Assembly (NCBI RefSeq): GCF_008041835.1
Contig: NZ_VRYE01000023.1
Coordinates: 1-37,924, forward strand
Length of the DNA stretch: 37,924 bases
DNA from: Ectopseudomonas mendocina
GTDB taxonomy: Bacteria > Pseudomonadota > Gammaproteobacteria > Pseudomonadales > Pseudomonadaceae
Reading direction: 5' to 3'
Every line of letters begins with the position of its first letter. Within the stretch, counting starts at the first letter, position 1. Both the position numbers and the translations under genes were made by a program. Of this stretch, positions 19,009 to 31,116 are shown in pieces. Below the pieces are notes generated by a model. That model was given only the letters and a program-made list of their open reading frames with translations, was not told the origin of the DNA and did not search any database.

Positions 19009-19012
19009 GACA

Positions 19013-19849
19013 TCACTCCTGATAGCTGACGAGACGGGCGACGCTGCCCAGCAGAAGGTCGAGCAGCATGCCGACCACGCCGATCATCAGAATCGAGAAG
19101 ATCACGCTGGCCAGGTTGAGGTTGTTCCACTCGTTCCACACGTAGTAACCAATGCCGGTGCCGCCGACGAGCATCTCAGCGGCGACGATCACCAGCCAGG
19201 CGATGCCGACCGAGATGCGCATACCGGTGAGGATGGTCGGCATCGCCGCAGGCAGGATCACGCTGAACGCCGTACGCAGCGGGCTCAGCTCATGAGTACG
19301 GGCGACGTTGATCCAGTCGCGACGCACGCCCGCCACCCCGAAGGCGGTGTTGAGCAACATCGGCCACACCGAGCAGATGAAGATCACAAAGATCGCCGAG
19401 GTCTGCGAATCCTTGATCACGAACAGCGCCAGTGGCATCCAGGCCAGCGGCGAGATCGGCCGCAGAATCTGGATGAAGGGGTTGAGCGCGCGGTACATCA
19501 GCGGCGACATGCCGATGACGAAACCAACGGGGATCGCCACCAATGCCGCCAGCAGGTAGCCGGTCAGTACCCGGTACAACGAATGCGCGAGCTGGATGCC
19601 GATGCCCTTGTCGTTCGGCCCGTTGTCATAGAACGGCTGGCTCAGCTCGGCGTAGGCATGCGCCAGCACCACCGAGGGCGGCGGCACGCGGGCTTCCTGC
19701 TCGGCCTCGCCCATGAGCAGGGCGTATTCGTCATCAGCACTGACTGCGGCGCTGGCGGGCACGCGGCAGAGCACCTCCCAGACCACCAGCAGCAGAACCA
19801 GAAGCACAACGGAAAGAATCGCCGCGCGCAGGGAAATGGACGCTTTCAT
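19013..19849 (-). CDS. cynB: Cyanate/nitrate-type ABC transporter permease
   Basis: A 278-residue inner-membrane permease of the NrtB/SsuC type. The first helix is residues ~8-28 (AAILSVVLLVLLLVVWEVL), followed by a periplasmic stretch of about 60 residues and five further helices. The cytoplasmic EAA-like loop that contacts the ATPase is in RTHELSPLRTAFSVILPAAM. ATG at 19849 overlaps the cynA stop (TGATG), with GGAGG five bases upstream. An in-frame GTG one codon earlier (19852) is a poorer alternative. The overlap shows tight coupling with the binding-protein gene. Confidence 0.9.
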   Translation of the reverse strand: MKASISLRAAILSVVLLVLLLVVWEVLCRVPASAAVSADDEYALLMGEAEQEARVPPPSVVLAHAYAELSQPFYDNGPNDKGIGIQLAHSLYRVLTGYLLAALVAIPVGFVIGMSPLMYRALNPFIQILRPISPLAWMPLALFVIKDSQTSAIFVIFICSVWPMLLNTAFGVAGVRRDWINVARTHELSPLRTAFSVILPAAMPTILTGMRISVGIAWLVIVAAEMLVGGTGIGYYVWNEWNNLNLASVIFSILMIGVVGMLLDLLLGSVARLVSYQE

Positions 19850-21216
19850 CACGACCTCCGCATGGCGAAGCTGGCCAGGTAACCGTCCGGATCGGCCGGG
19901 TCGAAGGGTTTGCCCATCACGCTGAAGGACTTGTAGGCGTCGGCCGGTACCGGCAGGCCAAGTTCTTTCATGACCTTGCTGGCGTCAGCCGCGAGGAACA
20001 CCCGCTCGGCAATGGAGCGATAGTCGACATCCCCCTGCAGATAGCCCCAACGCTTCATCTGAGTGAGGATCCACACCGCCATCGACTGCCAGGGGAAGGG
20101 ATCGAAGTCGATGCGCTGCGGCTCGTCATGGATGTTGCCCAGGCCATCGGCATAGCGCCCGCTGAGCACCTGCTGCACCACCGGCACCGGCTGGTTGAGG
20201 TAGTTGCGGGTGGAGATCGCCTCGGCCACCGCCTTGCGGTTCTCGGCCTTGGAGGAATATTGCGTGGCATCGATAAGTGCATGCAGCAGTGCGCCATAGG
20301 TGTTGGGGTTCTCGCTGGCGAAGCGCTGGCTGCAGGCGAAGGCGCAGCACGGATGGCCCGGCCACAGTTCCTTGGTCAGCAGGTGGATGAAGCCGACCTT
20401 CTCCCACACCGCGCGCTGGTTGAACGGGTCCGGCGAGAGGAAGCCATCGAGGTTGCCGGCGCGCAGGTTGGCGACCATCTCCGGTGGCGGCACCACACGA
20501 ATCTGGATGTCGCGATCCGGGTCCAGGCCGTGCTCGGCGACGTAATAGCGCAGCAGGAAGTTGTGCATCGAGTATTCGAACGGCACACCGAAGCGCATGC
20601 CCTTCCACAGTTTCGGATCGCGTTTGTCCTGGTGCTGCATGCCAAGCACGATGGCCTGGCCGTTAACGTTTTCCAGCGCCGGCATGACGAAGGGCGTCTG
20701 CGTCGAACCCAGCCCCAGGCTGATGGCCAGCGGCATCGGCGAAAGCATGTGCGAGGCGTCGTATTCGCCGGCCAGCGACTTGTCGCGCGCCACCGCCCAG
20801 CCGGCGGTTTTCACCGTCTCAACTTCCAATCCGTACTTGGCATAGAAGCCCATCGGCTCGGCCATGATGATCGGCGTGGCGCAGGTGATGGGCACGAAGC
20901 CGATCTTCAGCTTGGTCTTCTCCAGCGGACCGAGGCTGTCCTTGACCGCCGCCTTGACCGCATCCAGCGGGATCAAGCTGCCCAGAATCGCCGCCGCGAC
21001 ACCGCCCCCGATCATCCCCATGAAACTGCGCCGGGAGAAATCGTTATGGCCGAACACACCGCGCACGATGGCGTTCTCCACGGCACGATCAAGCATGGCC
21101 TCGCGGTCATCGGGCAATGCAGCGGCACTCGGCGTGCAACGCTGACAGGCACACCCGGCGGCATGGGAAAGCTCGCTGTCGGGGCTGAATGGATCGTCCA
21201 GGCTGTTGACGCTCAT
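19849..21216 (-). CDS. cynA: Tat-exported cyanate/nitrate-type substrate-binding protein
   Basis: A 455-residue NrtA/CmpA-like binding protein. Residues 1-60 are an unusual hydrophilic leader with a Cys cluster CACQRC (Cys22, 24, 27). A twin-arginine motif SRRSFM (61-66) and hydrophobic stretch GMIGGGVAAAILGSLIP follow, so export is predicted through Tat with folded protein. The mature part is typical of the family: KLKIGFVPITCATPIIMAEP, MGFYAKYGLEVETVKTAGW, SPDPFNQRAVWEKVGF and ELWPGHPCCAFACS. The start at 21216 has AGGAG eight bases upstream; an in-frame TTG at 21246 is less likely. It is the first gene of cynABDS. Ligand is inferred from the cyanase in the operon; nitrate or nitrite binding cannot be excluded. 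Confidence 0.88.
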   Translation of the reverse strand: MSVNSLDDPFSPDSELSHAAGCACQRCTPSAAALPDDREAMLDRAVENAIVRGVFGHNDFSRRSFMGMIGGGVAAAILGSLIPLDAVKAAVKDSLGPLEKTKLKIGFVPITCATPIIMAEPMGFYAKYGLEVETVKTAGWAVARDKSLAGEYDASHMLSPMPLAISLGLGSTQTPFVMPALENVNGQAIVLGMQHQDKRDPKLWKGMRFGVPFEYSMHNFLLRYYVAEHGLDPDRDIQIRVVPPPEMVANLRAGNLDGFLSPDPFNQRAVWEKVGFIHLLTKELWPGHPCCAFACSQRFASENPNTYGALLHALIDATQYSSKAENRKAVAEAISTRNYLNQPVPVVQQVLSGRYADGLGNIHDEPQRIDFDPFPWQSMAVWILTQMKRWGYLQGDVDYRSIAERVFLAADASKVMKELGLPVPADAYKSFSVMGKPFDPADPDGYLASFAMRRS

Positions 21217-21304
21217 CGTGATCACTCCTGCGATGGCCTGCCCCAAATTGGTGAGGCGGGCGCTGACTGGGCTGGGCCATTGCTGACCGGTTCATGTCAG
21301 CTAT

Positions 21305-21320
21305 TGCAGGAGCTGTACCA
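21305..21320 (-). promoter_or_regulatory. Sigma-54 (-24/-12) promoter of cynABDS
   Basis: Read on the minus strand: TGGTACAGCTCCTGCA. The GG and GC doublets have the required 10-base spacing; two bases of the TGGCACG block differ from consensus. The predicted transcript start is near 21294, giving a 5' UTR of about 78 bases. The -24 element sits inside a perfect palindrome GAGCTG-tac-CAGCTC (21310-21324). The neighbouring regulator is a sigma-54 activator with GAFTGA, which supports the call. Confidence 0.7.
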
Positions 21321-21376
21321 GCTCAAAAAACAAATTAAGTAATTGAAAAATAACGACTTTAATCAAATCCATTAAA

Positions 21377-21429
21377 AACGATATTTCGTTATTAACGATA
21401 TTTCGTCAGCGTTAAAAACGATATTTCGT
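21377..21429. promoter_or_regulatory. Three palindromic repeats, probable CynF enhancer sites
   Basis: ACGATATTTCGT occurs three times: 21378-21389, 21395-21406 and 21418-21429 (start-to-start 17 and 23 bases). Each is an inverted repeat ACGA-N4-TCGT; copy 1 extends to AACGA-N4-TCGTT. Copies 1 and 3 share 18 bases, starting TTAAAAACGA. A degenerate half-site AACGA lies at 21352-21356. They are centred at about -90 to -130 from the predicted cynA start, the usual place of upstream activating sequences for sigma-54 activators. That CynF is the binder is inference. Confidence 0.75.
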
Positions 21430-21433
21430 CAAA

Positions 21434-21448
21434 TGGCACGGCCTTTGG
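21434..21448 (+). promoter_or_regulatory. Sigma-54-like promoter of cynF
   Basis: TGGCACGGCCTTTGG matches TGGCACG-N4-TTGC at all but the last base. It starts only 5 bases after the third palindrome and predicts a transcript start near 21460, 25 bases before the cynF ATG. The close palindrome suggests autoregulation, possibly repression. Confidence 0.55.
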
Positions 21449-21484
21449 ATAACGAGACAAAAGCTCAATCCCGCGAGGCCCGAG

Positions 21485-24828
<3,344 letters not shown>

Positions 24829-24853
24829 TCATCAAACCACTTCAGGCGCATTC

Positions 24854-27800
24854 TTATTGCGGGTTGGCACGGGTGCTGGACAGCAGCGACTTCAGACTGG
24901 CCGCTTTCGGTTTCACCAGCCAGAACTTGCGCAGGTAATCGTCCAGGTTTTCCAGCAGGTTCTGCCCCCACTCGCTACCGGTCTCTTCAACGTACTCGGC
25001 GAGCACGCTTTCCAGGTGGCTGCGGTAGGCCTCCATCGCTTCGTTGTTGATGCGCTGGATTTCCACCAACTCATGGTTGACGCGGTCGTAGAAGCCGTTG
25101 TCCAGGTCGAGCACGTAGGCGAAGCCGCCGGTCATGCCCGAGCCGAAGTTGTAGCCGGTCTTGCCTAGCACGCAGACGAAACCGCCGGTCATGTACTCGC
25201 AGCAGTGGTCGCCCGTGCCTTCCACCACGGCGTGAGCACCGGAGTTACGCACGGCGAAACGCTCGCCGGCAGTACCGGTGGCGAACAGCTTGCCGCCCGT
25301 GGCGCCATACAGACAGGTGTTGCCGATGATGGCGCTGTCCTCGGTGGCGAACGGGCTGCCGGCAGGCGGGGTGATGACGATCTTGCCGCCGGTCATGCCC
25401 TTGCCCACGTAGTCGTTGGCGTCACCTTCCAGGCGCAGGTGCAGACCACCGGCGTTCCACACGCCGAAGCTCTGACCGGCAGTGCCCTTGAAACGGAAGG
25501 TGATCGGCGCGTCGTTCATGCCCTGGTTGCCATGCACGCGGGCAATCTCACCGGAAATGCGCGCACCGATGGAGCGGTCGCAGTTGCCGATGTTCAGCTC
25601 GAACTCACCACCGGTCTTGCCGGCGATGGCGTCCTTGGCCATTTCCACCATCTTCTCGGCCAGCAGGCCTTCGTCGAACGGCGGGTTCTTCGGCACCTGG
25701 CAGAACTGCGGTTTGTCGGCCGGGATATGCGCGCTGGCCAGCAGCGGCGACAGATCCAGGTTGCTCTGCTTGGCGGTTTCTCCCGGCAGCACTTCGAGCA
25801 GGTCGGTACGCCCGATCAGCTCTTCCAGGCTGCGCACGCCCAGCTTGGCCAGCCACTCGCGGGTTTCCTCGGCGACGTAGGTGAAGAAATTCATCACCAT
25901 CTCGACGGTGCCGATGAAGTGATCCTTGCGCAGCTTGTCGTTCTGCGTGGCCACGCCGGTGGCGCAGTTGTTCAGGTGGCAGATGCGCAGGTATTTGCAG
26001 CCCAGGGCCACCATCGGTGCAGTACCGAAGCCGAAGCTCTCGGCGCCGAGGATGGCTGCCTTGATCACGTCCAGGCCGGTTTTCAGACCACCGTCGGTCT
26101 GCACCCGCACCTTGCCGCGCAGATCGTTGCCGCGCAGGGTCTGGTGGGTTTCGGCCAGGCCCAGCTCCCAGGGCGCACCGGCATAGCGGATGGAGGTCAG
26201 CGGCGATGCGCCGGTACCGCCGTCGTAGCCGGAAATGGTGATCAGGTCGGCATAGGCCTTGGCCACACCGGCAGCGATGGTGCCGACACCGGCTTCCGCC
26301 ACCAGCTTGACCGACACCAGCGCCTTCGGGTTGACCTGCTTGAGGTCATAGATCAGCTGCGCCAGGTCTTCGATCGAGTAGATATCGTGGTGCGGCGGCG
26401 GCGAAATCAGGGTCACACCCGGCACCGCGTAGCGCAGCTTGGCGATCAGACCGTTGACCTTGCCGCCCGGCAGCTGGCCGCCCTCGCCAGGCTTGGCGCC
26501 CTGGGCCACCTTGATCTGCAGCACTTCGGCGTTGACCAGGTATTCCGGGGTCACGCCAAAGCGGCCGGTGGCCACCTGCTTGATCTTCGAGCTCTTGATG
26601 GTGCCGTAGCGAGCCGGGTCTTCACCGCCCTCGCCGGAGTTGGAGCGACCACCCAGGCGGTTCATCGCCTCGGCCAGCGCCTCGTGCGCCTCCGGCGACA
26701 GCGCGCCGAGGGAGATACCGGCAGCATCGAAGCGCTTGAAGATCGACTGCAGCGGCTCGACTTCGTCGAGGCTGATCGGCGTGGCGGATTCCTTGACCTT
26801 GAGCAGGTCGCGGATCATCGACACCGGGCGGGTGTCGACCAGCGTCGAGTATGCCTTGTACTTCTCGTAGTTGCCCTGCTGCACGGCTTCCTGCAGCGTG
26901 CGCACCACATCCGGGTTGTAGGCATGGTATTCGCCGCCGTAAACGAACTTGAGCAGACCACCCTGCTGGATCGGCTTGCGGTTGTTCCAGGCCTCCTGAG
27001 ACAGCAGCTTCTGCTCGTTCTCGATATCGACGAAACGCGCGCCCTGGATACGGCTGGCCACGCCACGGAAGCACAGTTCGGTGACTTCATCGGCCAGGCC
27101 GACCGCCTCGAACAGTTGCGCACCGCGATAGGACGCGACCGTGGAGATGCCCATCTTCGACAGGATCTTCAGCAGGCCTTTGGAGATGCCCTTGCGGTAA
27201 TACTTGAAGACTTCGTACAGATCGCCCAGCACTTCCCCGGTGCGGATCAGGTCGCCCAGCACTTCGTAGGCCAGGAACGGATACACCGCCGAGGCACCGA
27301 AGCCCAGCAGCACGGCGTAGTGGTGCGGGTCACGCGCGGTGGCGGTTTCCACCAGGATGTTGCAGTCGCAACGCAGGCCTTTCTCGGTCAGGCGGTGATG
27401 CACAGCGCCGGTAACCAGCGCGGCATGCGCCGGCAGCTTGCCAGGGGCGATGTGACGGTCGGTCAGTACCAGCAACACCTTGCCGGCACGCACGGCTTCC
27501 TCGGCCTGGTCGGCCATGTTGCGCACGGCAGCTTCCAGACCCAGCGACTCGTCGTAGTTCATGTCGATGACATGACGGTCGAAGCCCGGGCGATCCAGGT
27601 TCATCAGCGCGCGCCACTTGGCTGGCGAAATCACCGGGCTGCTGAGGATCACGCGGGTAGCGTGCTCCGGCGACTCGCTGAAGATGTTGCGTTCGGCGCC
27701 CAGGCAGATCTCCAGGGACATGACGATCGCTTCACGCAGCGGGTCGATCGGCGGGTTGGTGACCTGCGCGAACTGCTGACGGAAGTAATCATAGGGCGAA

Positions 27801-29302
27801 CGCACGCGCTGGCTGAGCACCGCCATCGGCGTGTCGTCACCCATGGAGCCGACGGCTTCCTGGCCCTGCTCGCCGAGCGGACGCAGTACCTGGTCACGCT
27901 CTTCGAAGGTGACCTGGAACATCTTCATGTATTGCTTGAGTTGATCCGGGTCGTAGAAGGCCGAACCGTGGTCGCGGTCTTCCAGCGTCGCCTTGATGCG
28001 CTGAGCATGCTTGCGCAGCCAGAGCTTGTAGGGATGACGCGACTTCAGGCGGCTGTCGATGGACTCGGTATCCAGCACCTGGCCGGTCTCGGTGTCGACG
28101 GCGAGGATCTGCCCCGGGCCGACACGGCCCTTGGCGATGACGTCCTCTGGCTGGTAATCCCACACGCCGATTTCCGAGGCCAGGGTGATGTAGCCGTTCT
28201 TGGTGGTGACCCACCGCGCCGGACGCAGACCGTTACGGTCGAGCAGGCACACGGCATGGCGGCCATCGGTCAGCACCACACCGGCCGGGCCATCCCAGGG
28301 CTCCATGTGCATGGAGTTGTATTCGTAGAACGCGCGCAGGTCGGCGTCCATGGTCTCGACGTTCTGCCAGGCCGGCGGAATGATCATGCGCAGGCCACGG
28401 AACAGATCGATACCACCGGTGACCATCAGCTCGAGCATGTTATCCATGCTCGAGGAGTCGGAACCGACGCGGTTCACCAGCGGGCCCAGCTCGTCGAGAT
28501 CGGGAATCTGCTCGTTGGCGAACTTGGTGCGACGAGCCTGGGCCCAGTTGCGGTTGCCGGTGATGGTGTTGATCTCGCCGTTGTGCGCGAGATAACGGAA
28601 CGGCTGTGCCAGCGGCCACTTGGGCAAGGTGTTGGTGGAGAAACGCTGGTGGAAAACCGCGATGGCGGTCTGCAGGCGCTCGTCACCCAGGTCCGGGTAG
28701 AACTGCTGCAGGTCTGCCGGCATCATCAGGCCTTTGTAGATGATGGTCTTGTGCGAGAAGCTGCAGATGTAGTGATCGCTGTCGTCGGCATTGGCCACCG
28801 ACGAGCGACGGCGGGCGCTGAACAACTTAATGGCGAATTCCTGATCGCTCAGGCCATCGCCGCCGATGAACACCTGCTCGATCTGCGGCAGGCGCTCCAG
28901 CGCCAGTTGGCCCAGCACACTGGTGTCAATCGGCACCTTGCGCCAACCCACCAGTTGCAGACCAGCCGCGAGGATTTCGCGGTTCATGTTCTCGCGCGCG
29001 GCTTCGGCCTTGGCCGAATCCTGATTGAAGAACACCATGCCCACGGCATATTGCCCAGGCAGTTCGACGCCGAATTGTTCCCGGGCAACAGCGCGCAGGA
29101 ATTGATCGGGCTTCTGGATCAGCAGGCCACAGCCATCACCGGTCTTGCCGTCGGCGTTGATACCGCCGCGGTGAGTCATGCAGGTGAGGGCCTCAATAGC
29201 GGTCTTGAGCAGGTGATGACTAGGTTCACCTTGCATATGGGCGATCAAGCCGAAGCCGCAGTTATCCTTGAACTCATCAGGACGGTACAAACCTGCTTTC
29301 AT
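24854..29302 (-). CDS. gltB: Glutamate synthase (NADPH) large subunit
   Basis: A 1482-residue alpha subunit. The N-terminal Ntn-type amidotransferase domain is made as a precursor: [15 protein letters not shown], where Cys15 becomes the N-terminal nucleophile after propeptide removal, followed by [15 protein letters not shown]. The central FMN domain (about residues 800-1210) has [42 protein letters not shown] and the 3Fe-4S cysteine motif [16 protein letters not shown] near residue 1105. The C-terminal beta-helix domain has the Gly-rich repeats (TGGKIVI, MTGGF). The start at 29302 gives the family N-terminus; the frame is open to 29317. It is the first gene of gltBD, with its own promoter at 29414-29442. 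Confidence 0.96.
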   Translation of the reverse strand: MKAGLYRPDEFKDNCGFGLIAHMQGEPSHHLLKTAIEALTCMTHRGGINADGKTGDGCGLLIQKPDQFLRAVAREQFGVELPGQYAVGMVFFNQDSAKAEAARENMNREILAAGLQLVGWRKVPIDTSVLGQLALERLPQIEQVFIGGDGLSDQEFAIKLFSARRRSSVANADDSDHYICSFSHKTIIYKGLMMPADLQQFYPDLGDERLQTAIAVFHQRFSTNTLPKWPLAQPFRYLAHNGEINTITGNRNWAQARRTKFANEQIPDLDELGPLVNRVGSDSSSMDNMLELMVTGGIDLFRGLRMIIPPAWQNVETMDADLRAFYEYNSMHMEPWDGPAGVVLTDGRHAVCLLDRNGLRPARWVTTKNGYITLASEIGVWDYQPEDVIAKGRVGPGQILAVDTETGQVLDTESIDSRLKSRHPYKLWLRKHAQRIKATLEDRDHGSAFYDPDQLKQYMKMFQVTFEERDQVLRPLGEQGQEAVGSMGDDTPMAVLSQRVRSPYDYFRQQFAQVTNPPIDPLREAIVMSLEICLGAERNIFSESPEHATRVILSSPVISPAKWRALMNLDRPGFDRHVIDMNYDESLGLEAAVRNMADQAEEAVRAGKVLLVLTDRHIAPGKLPAHAALVTGAVHHRLTEKGLRCDCNILVETATARDPHHYAVLLGFGASAVYPFLAYEVLGDLIRTGEVLGDLYEVFKYYRKGISKGLLKILSKMGISTVASYRGAQLFEAVGLADEVTELCFRGVASRIQGARFVDIENEQKLLSQEAWNNRKPIQQGGLLKFVYGGEYHAYNPDVVRTLQEAVQQGNYEKYKAYSTLVDTRPVSMIRDLLKVKESATPISLDEVEPLQSIFKRFDAAGISLGALSPEAHEALAEAMNRLGGRSNSGEGGEDPARYGTIKSSKIKQVATGRFGVTPEYLVNAEVLQIKVAQGAKPGEGGQLPGGKVNGLIAKLRYAVPGVTLISPPPHHDIYSIEDLAQLIYDLKQVNPKALVSVKLVAEAGVGTIAAGVAKAYADLITISGYDGGTGASPLTSIRYAGAPWELGLAETHQTLRGNDLRGKVRVQTDGGLKTGLDVIKAAILGAESFGFGTAPMVALGCKYLRICHLNNCATGVATQNDKLRKDHFIGTVEMVMNFFTYVAEETREWLAKLGVRSLEELIGRTDLLEVLPGETAKQSNLDLSPLLASAHIPADKPQFCQVPKNPPFDEGLLAEKMVEMAKDAIAGKTGGEFELNIGNCDRSIGARISGEIARVHGNQGMNDAPITFRFKGTAGQSFGVWNAGGLHLRLEGDANDYVGKGMTGGKIVITPPAGSPFATEDSAIIGNTCLYGATGGKLFATGTAGERFAVRNSGAHAVVEGTGDHCCEYMTGGFVCVLGKTGYNFGSGMTGGFAYVLDLDNGFYDRVNHELVEIQRINNEAMEAYRSHLESVLAEYVEETGSEWGQNLLENLDDYLRKFWLVKPKAASLKSLLSSTRANPQ

Positions 29303-29413
29303 AGGGGGGACTCTCACCAGGCTGCCTAGACTTCAGGCAAATTACTTTCTAATTCAATTGCTTAAACCCGAATAACAGGCACGGGCGTGCTTTGCATGGG
29401 CAAAAGGGAGGTC

Positions 29414-29442
29414 ATTGTACATATCCACCCATGGCGTCACAA
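29414..29442 (-). promoter_or_regulatory. gltB sigma-70 promoter
   Basis: Minus strand: TTGTGA (29442-29437), 17 bases, TACAAT (29419-29414); predicted start near 29407 and a leader of about 105 bases. The -35 overlaps an imperfect palindrome GTCACAAATTTTCGTGAC (29436-29453). Upstream of it, direct repeats spaced 21 bases (TGACGA at 29450, TGTCGC at 29471, GACCGC at 29492) resemble the P. aeruginosa ArgR pattern. Confidence 0.55.
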
Positions 29443-29499
29443 ATTTTCGTGACGAAGGGGTGAATATTTATGTCGCAAAAACGAAGGATAAGACCGCAA

Positions 29500-29515
29500 G
29501 GTCGTGCTAACGACC
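29500..29515 (-). terminator. Weak hairpin after the AAA-SPOR gene
   Basis: GGTCGT-gcta-ACGACC, 6-bp stem, 25 bases downstream of the stop codon on the minus strand. No proper U-tract follows. Confidence 0.3.
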
Positions 29516-29540
29516 AAGCGATCATCTTGAGACAGAGCGC

Positions 29541-31106
29541 TTAGCGGCTCATTTCCTGCTGAATGCTACCCAGCGTACGAGGCCAGGGCTTACCCGCCTG
29601 CAGCTTGGCGGGCAGGGTTTTCACCGCCGCCTGAGCGGCGTCGCGACTGGAGAAGCTACCATAGGTCAGCACGTACAGCGGCTGCCCTTGATGGATTTTC
29701 TTGAAGTAGCGGTACTCGCTACCCCCCTCACGCACCAGCGCCTGAATATTGGCCTCCGAACGCGATCCGAGTACCTGCAAGGCATAGCGGGACGCCGGCT
29801 GCTGCGCATACCAGTTGGTCGCCGCAGCACCTGAGGCTACAGCCGGAGCGGGCGCAGGCTTAGGCGCAGGCGCTGGTTTAGCGGCCGCTGGTGCGGGCTT
29901 TGCCGCAACAGGCTCAGGCTGCTTCACTGGTGCAGGTGCAGGTGCAGGTGCAGGTGCAGGTGCAGGTGCAGCAGTCATTGGCGCAGGCGGCGGCGTGACT
30001 GTCGAGGGCTCAGGCGTAGCCGGCGGCTCAAAGTTATCCAACGCCTCCCCGGCAGCCTCAGCCAGAGGCTGGCGAATCACGGCTTGCGACTCCCCCACCA
30101 GCGGCAGAGGCAGTGGTTGACTGGTGCCGGCAAATTCGATAGCTGGCGCACGCCCCTTCTCTGCAGAAGCCTGCGCAGACTCCTGAACCTCGGCGGCGGG
30201 CGCGGATGATTGCAAAGGCAACGACGAACTGCTGGCCACCGGCGCAGGCGAGGATGACTCACGCCCCTGCATCATCCAGGCAGCGGCGACGCCAACCAAG
30301 ACGACAGCCAACGCCAGCAGGTGCTTTTTCGGTAAGTTAAAACCGCCACCAACGCCGCGACCGGCAGCACGCTGCGCAAGCATTTGCTCGACCAGCAGCT
30401 CACGCGCTTCCTGATTGATCGCTCCAGGCCACCCCTGAGCGCGCACATGGATGTCTTCGACCTGCTCATCAGATAACAGATCAATACCCTGACCAGCGCC
30501 CTCGAGCCGCTGCGCCAGGTAGTCACGCGTTTCATCTTCGGTATAGGGCTGCAGCTCGATGGCGTGGTAACACTCCTCGCCATCCGCCAGCGCCTCCAGA
30601 CGCGCCAGGAGTCCCCGCTCGGCAAACAGGAAAATGTGCGGACGCCCGTCGGCATTGCCAGCAGCAAGCTCCAGAACGCATTTCAAGGCAGCGTCATCCA
30701 GTTGATCGGCATCATCGACGAGCAGATAAACCTCCTGCCCGGTCAGCGCCAGTTGTGCAACCTGCGCCAGTATCGAGCGCACGTCGGCCTGAGCGATTGC
30801 CAATCCCTGAGCCACCTGACGCAGCAGCGCGTCAGCCGTGGTCGCACCCTGTGCAACGACGATGCTCTGCACGGCCTGCTTGTTGGTACTGGCAACCAGC
30901 GCCTGACGCAACAAGGTCTTGCCACTGCCCTCAGGGCCGACCACAACCAGCAACAACTGACTGTAACGCGCAAGATGATGCAATTGCCCAAGCACCGGCT
31001 TGCGCTGCGCCGGGAAAAACTTGAAACCAGGTACTCGTGGCGCAAAGGGGTCGTGACTGAACTGGTAATGCGCCAGGAAAGCTTCGTCAGCATGCAAACT
31101 GGTCAT
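29541..31106 (-). CDS. damX: AAA ATPase-SPOR protein, DamX-like
   Basis: A 521-residue inner-membrane protein. Residues 1-260 form an ExeA/GspA-like AAA ATPase with Walker A GPEGSGKT (57-64) and Walker B VYLLVDDADQLD (near 130). One transmembrane helix (about 264-281, LLALAVVLVGVAAAW) follows. A long Pro/Ala linker (about 290-430) includes an uninterrupted Ala-Pro run. The C-terminal SPOR domain (about 440-515, RYALQVLGSRSEANIQALV) should bind denuded peptidoglycan at the division septum. In E. coli DamX lies downstream of aroKB, and the same order is kept here (aroK, aroB, this gene; 10-base gap after aroB). Unlike enterobacterial DamX it keeps a recognisable nucleotide site. A role in division or envelope assembly is inferred. 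Confidence 0.8.
   Translation of the reverse strand: MTSLHADEAFLAHYQFSHDPFAPRVPGFKFFPAQRKPVLGQLHHLARYSQLLLVVVGPEGSGKTLLRQALVASTNKQAVQSIVVAQGATTADALLRQVAQGLAIAQADVRSILAQVAQLALTGQEVYLLVDDADQLDDAALKCVLELAAGNADGRPHIFLFAERGLLARLEALADGEECYHAIELQPYTEDETRDYLAQRLEGAGQGIDLLSDEQVEDIHVRAQGWPGAINQEARELLVEQMLAQRAAGRGVGGGFNLPKKHLLALAVVLVGVAAAWMMQGRESSSPAPVASSSSLPLQSSAPAAEVQESAQASAEKGRAPAIEFAGTSQPLPLPLVGESQAVIRQPLAEAAGEALDNFEPPATPEPSTVTPPPAPMTAAPAPAPAPAPAPAPVKQPEPVAAKPAPAAAKPAPAPKPAPAPAVASGAAATNWYAQQPASRYALQVLGSRSEANIQALVREGGSEYRYFKKIHQGQPLYVLTYGSFSSRDAAQAAVKTLPAKLQAGKPWPRTLGSIQQEMSR
29929..29970. repeat. Tandem hexamer repeat (GGTGCA x7) inside the AAA-SPOR gene
   Basis: Seven perfect copies of GGTGCA encode alternating Ala-Pro in the linker. 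The 6-base unit keeps the frame, so slippage would change only linker length. Confidence 0.9.
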
Positions 31107-31116
31107 GGATCACTCT

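Noticed and set aside
20128..21342. 404-codon plus-strand frame opposite cynA
   Set aside because: Antisense to an intact Tat-exported binding protein and runs through the cyn promoter region.
21377..21429. Short CRISPR array
   Set aside because: The repeats are 12-base palindromes with 5-11-base gaps in a divergent promoter region, not 25-40-base repeats with spacers, and no cas genes are present.
25205..29329. Open frame of 1374 codons on the plus strand opposite gltB
   Set aside because: It is the antisense shadow of a complete, highly conserved gltB. The composition (Gln/His/Arg/Gly-rich, no domains) is typical of antisense frames in high-GC genomes.
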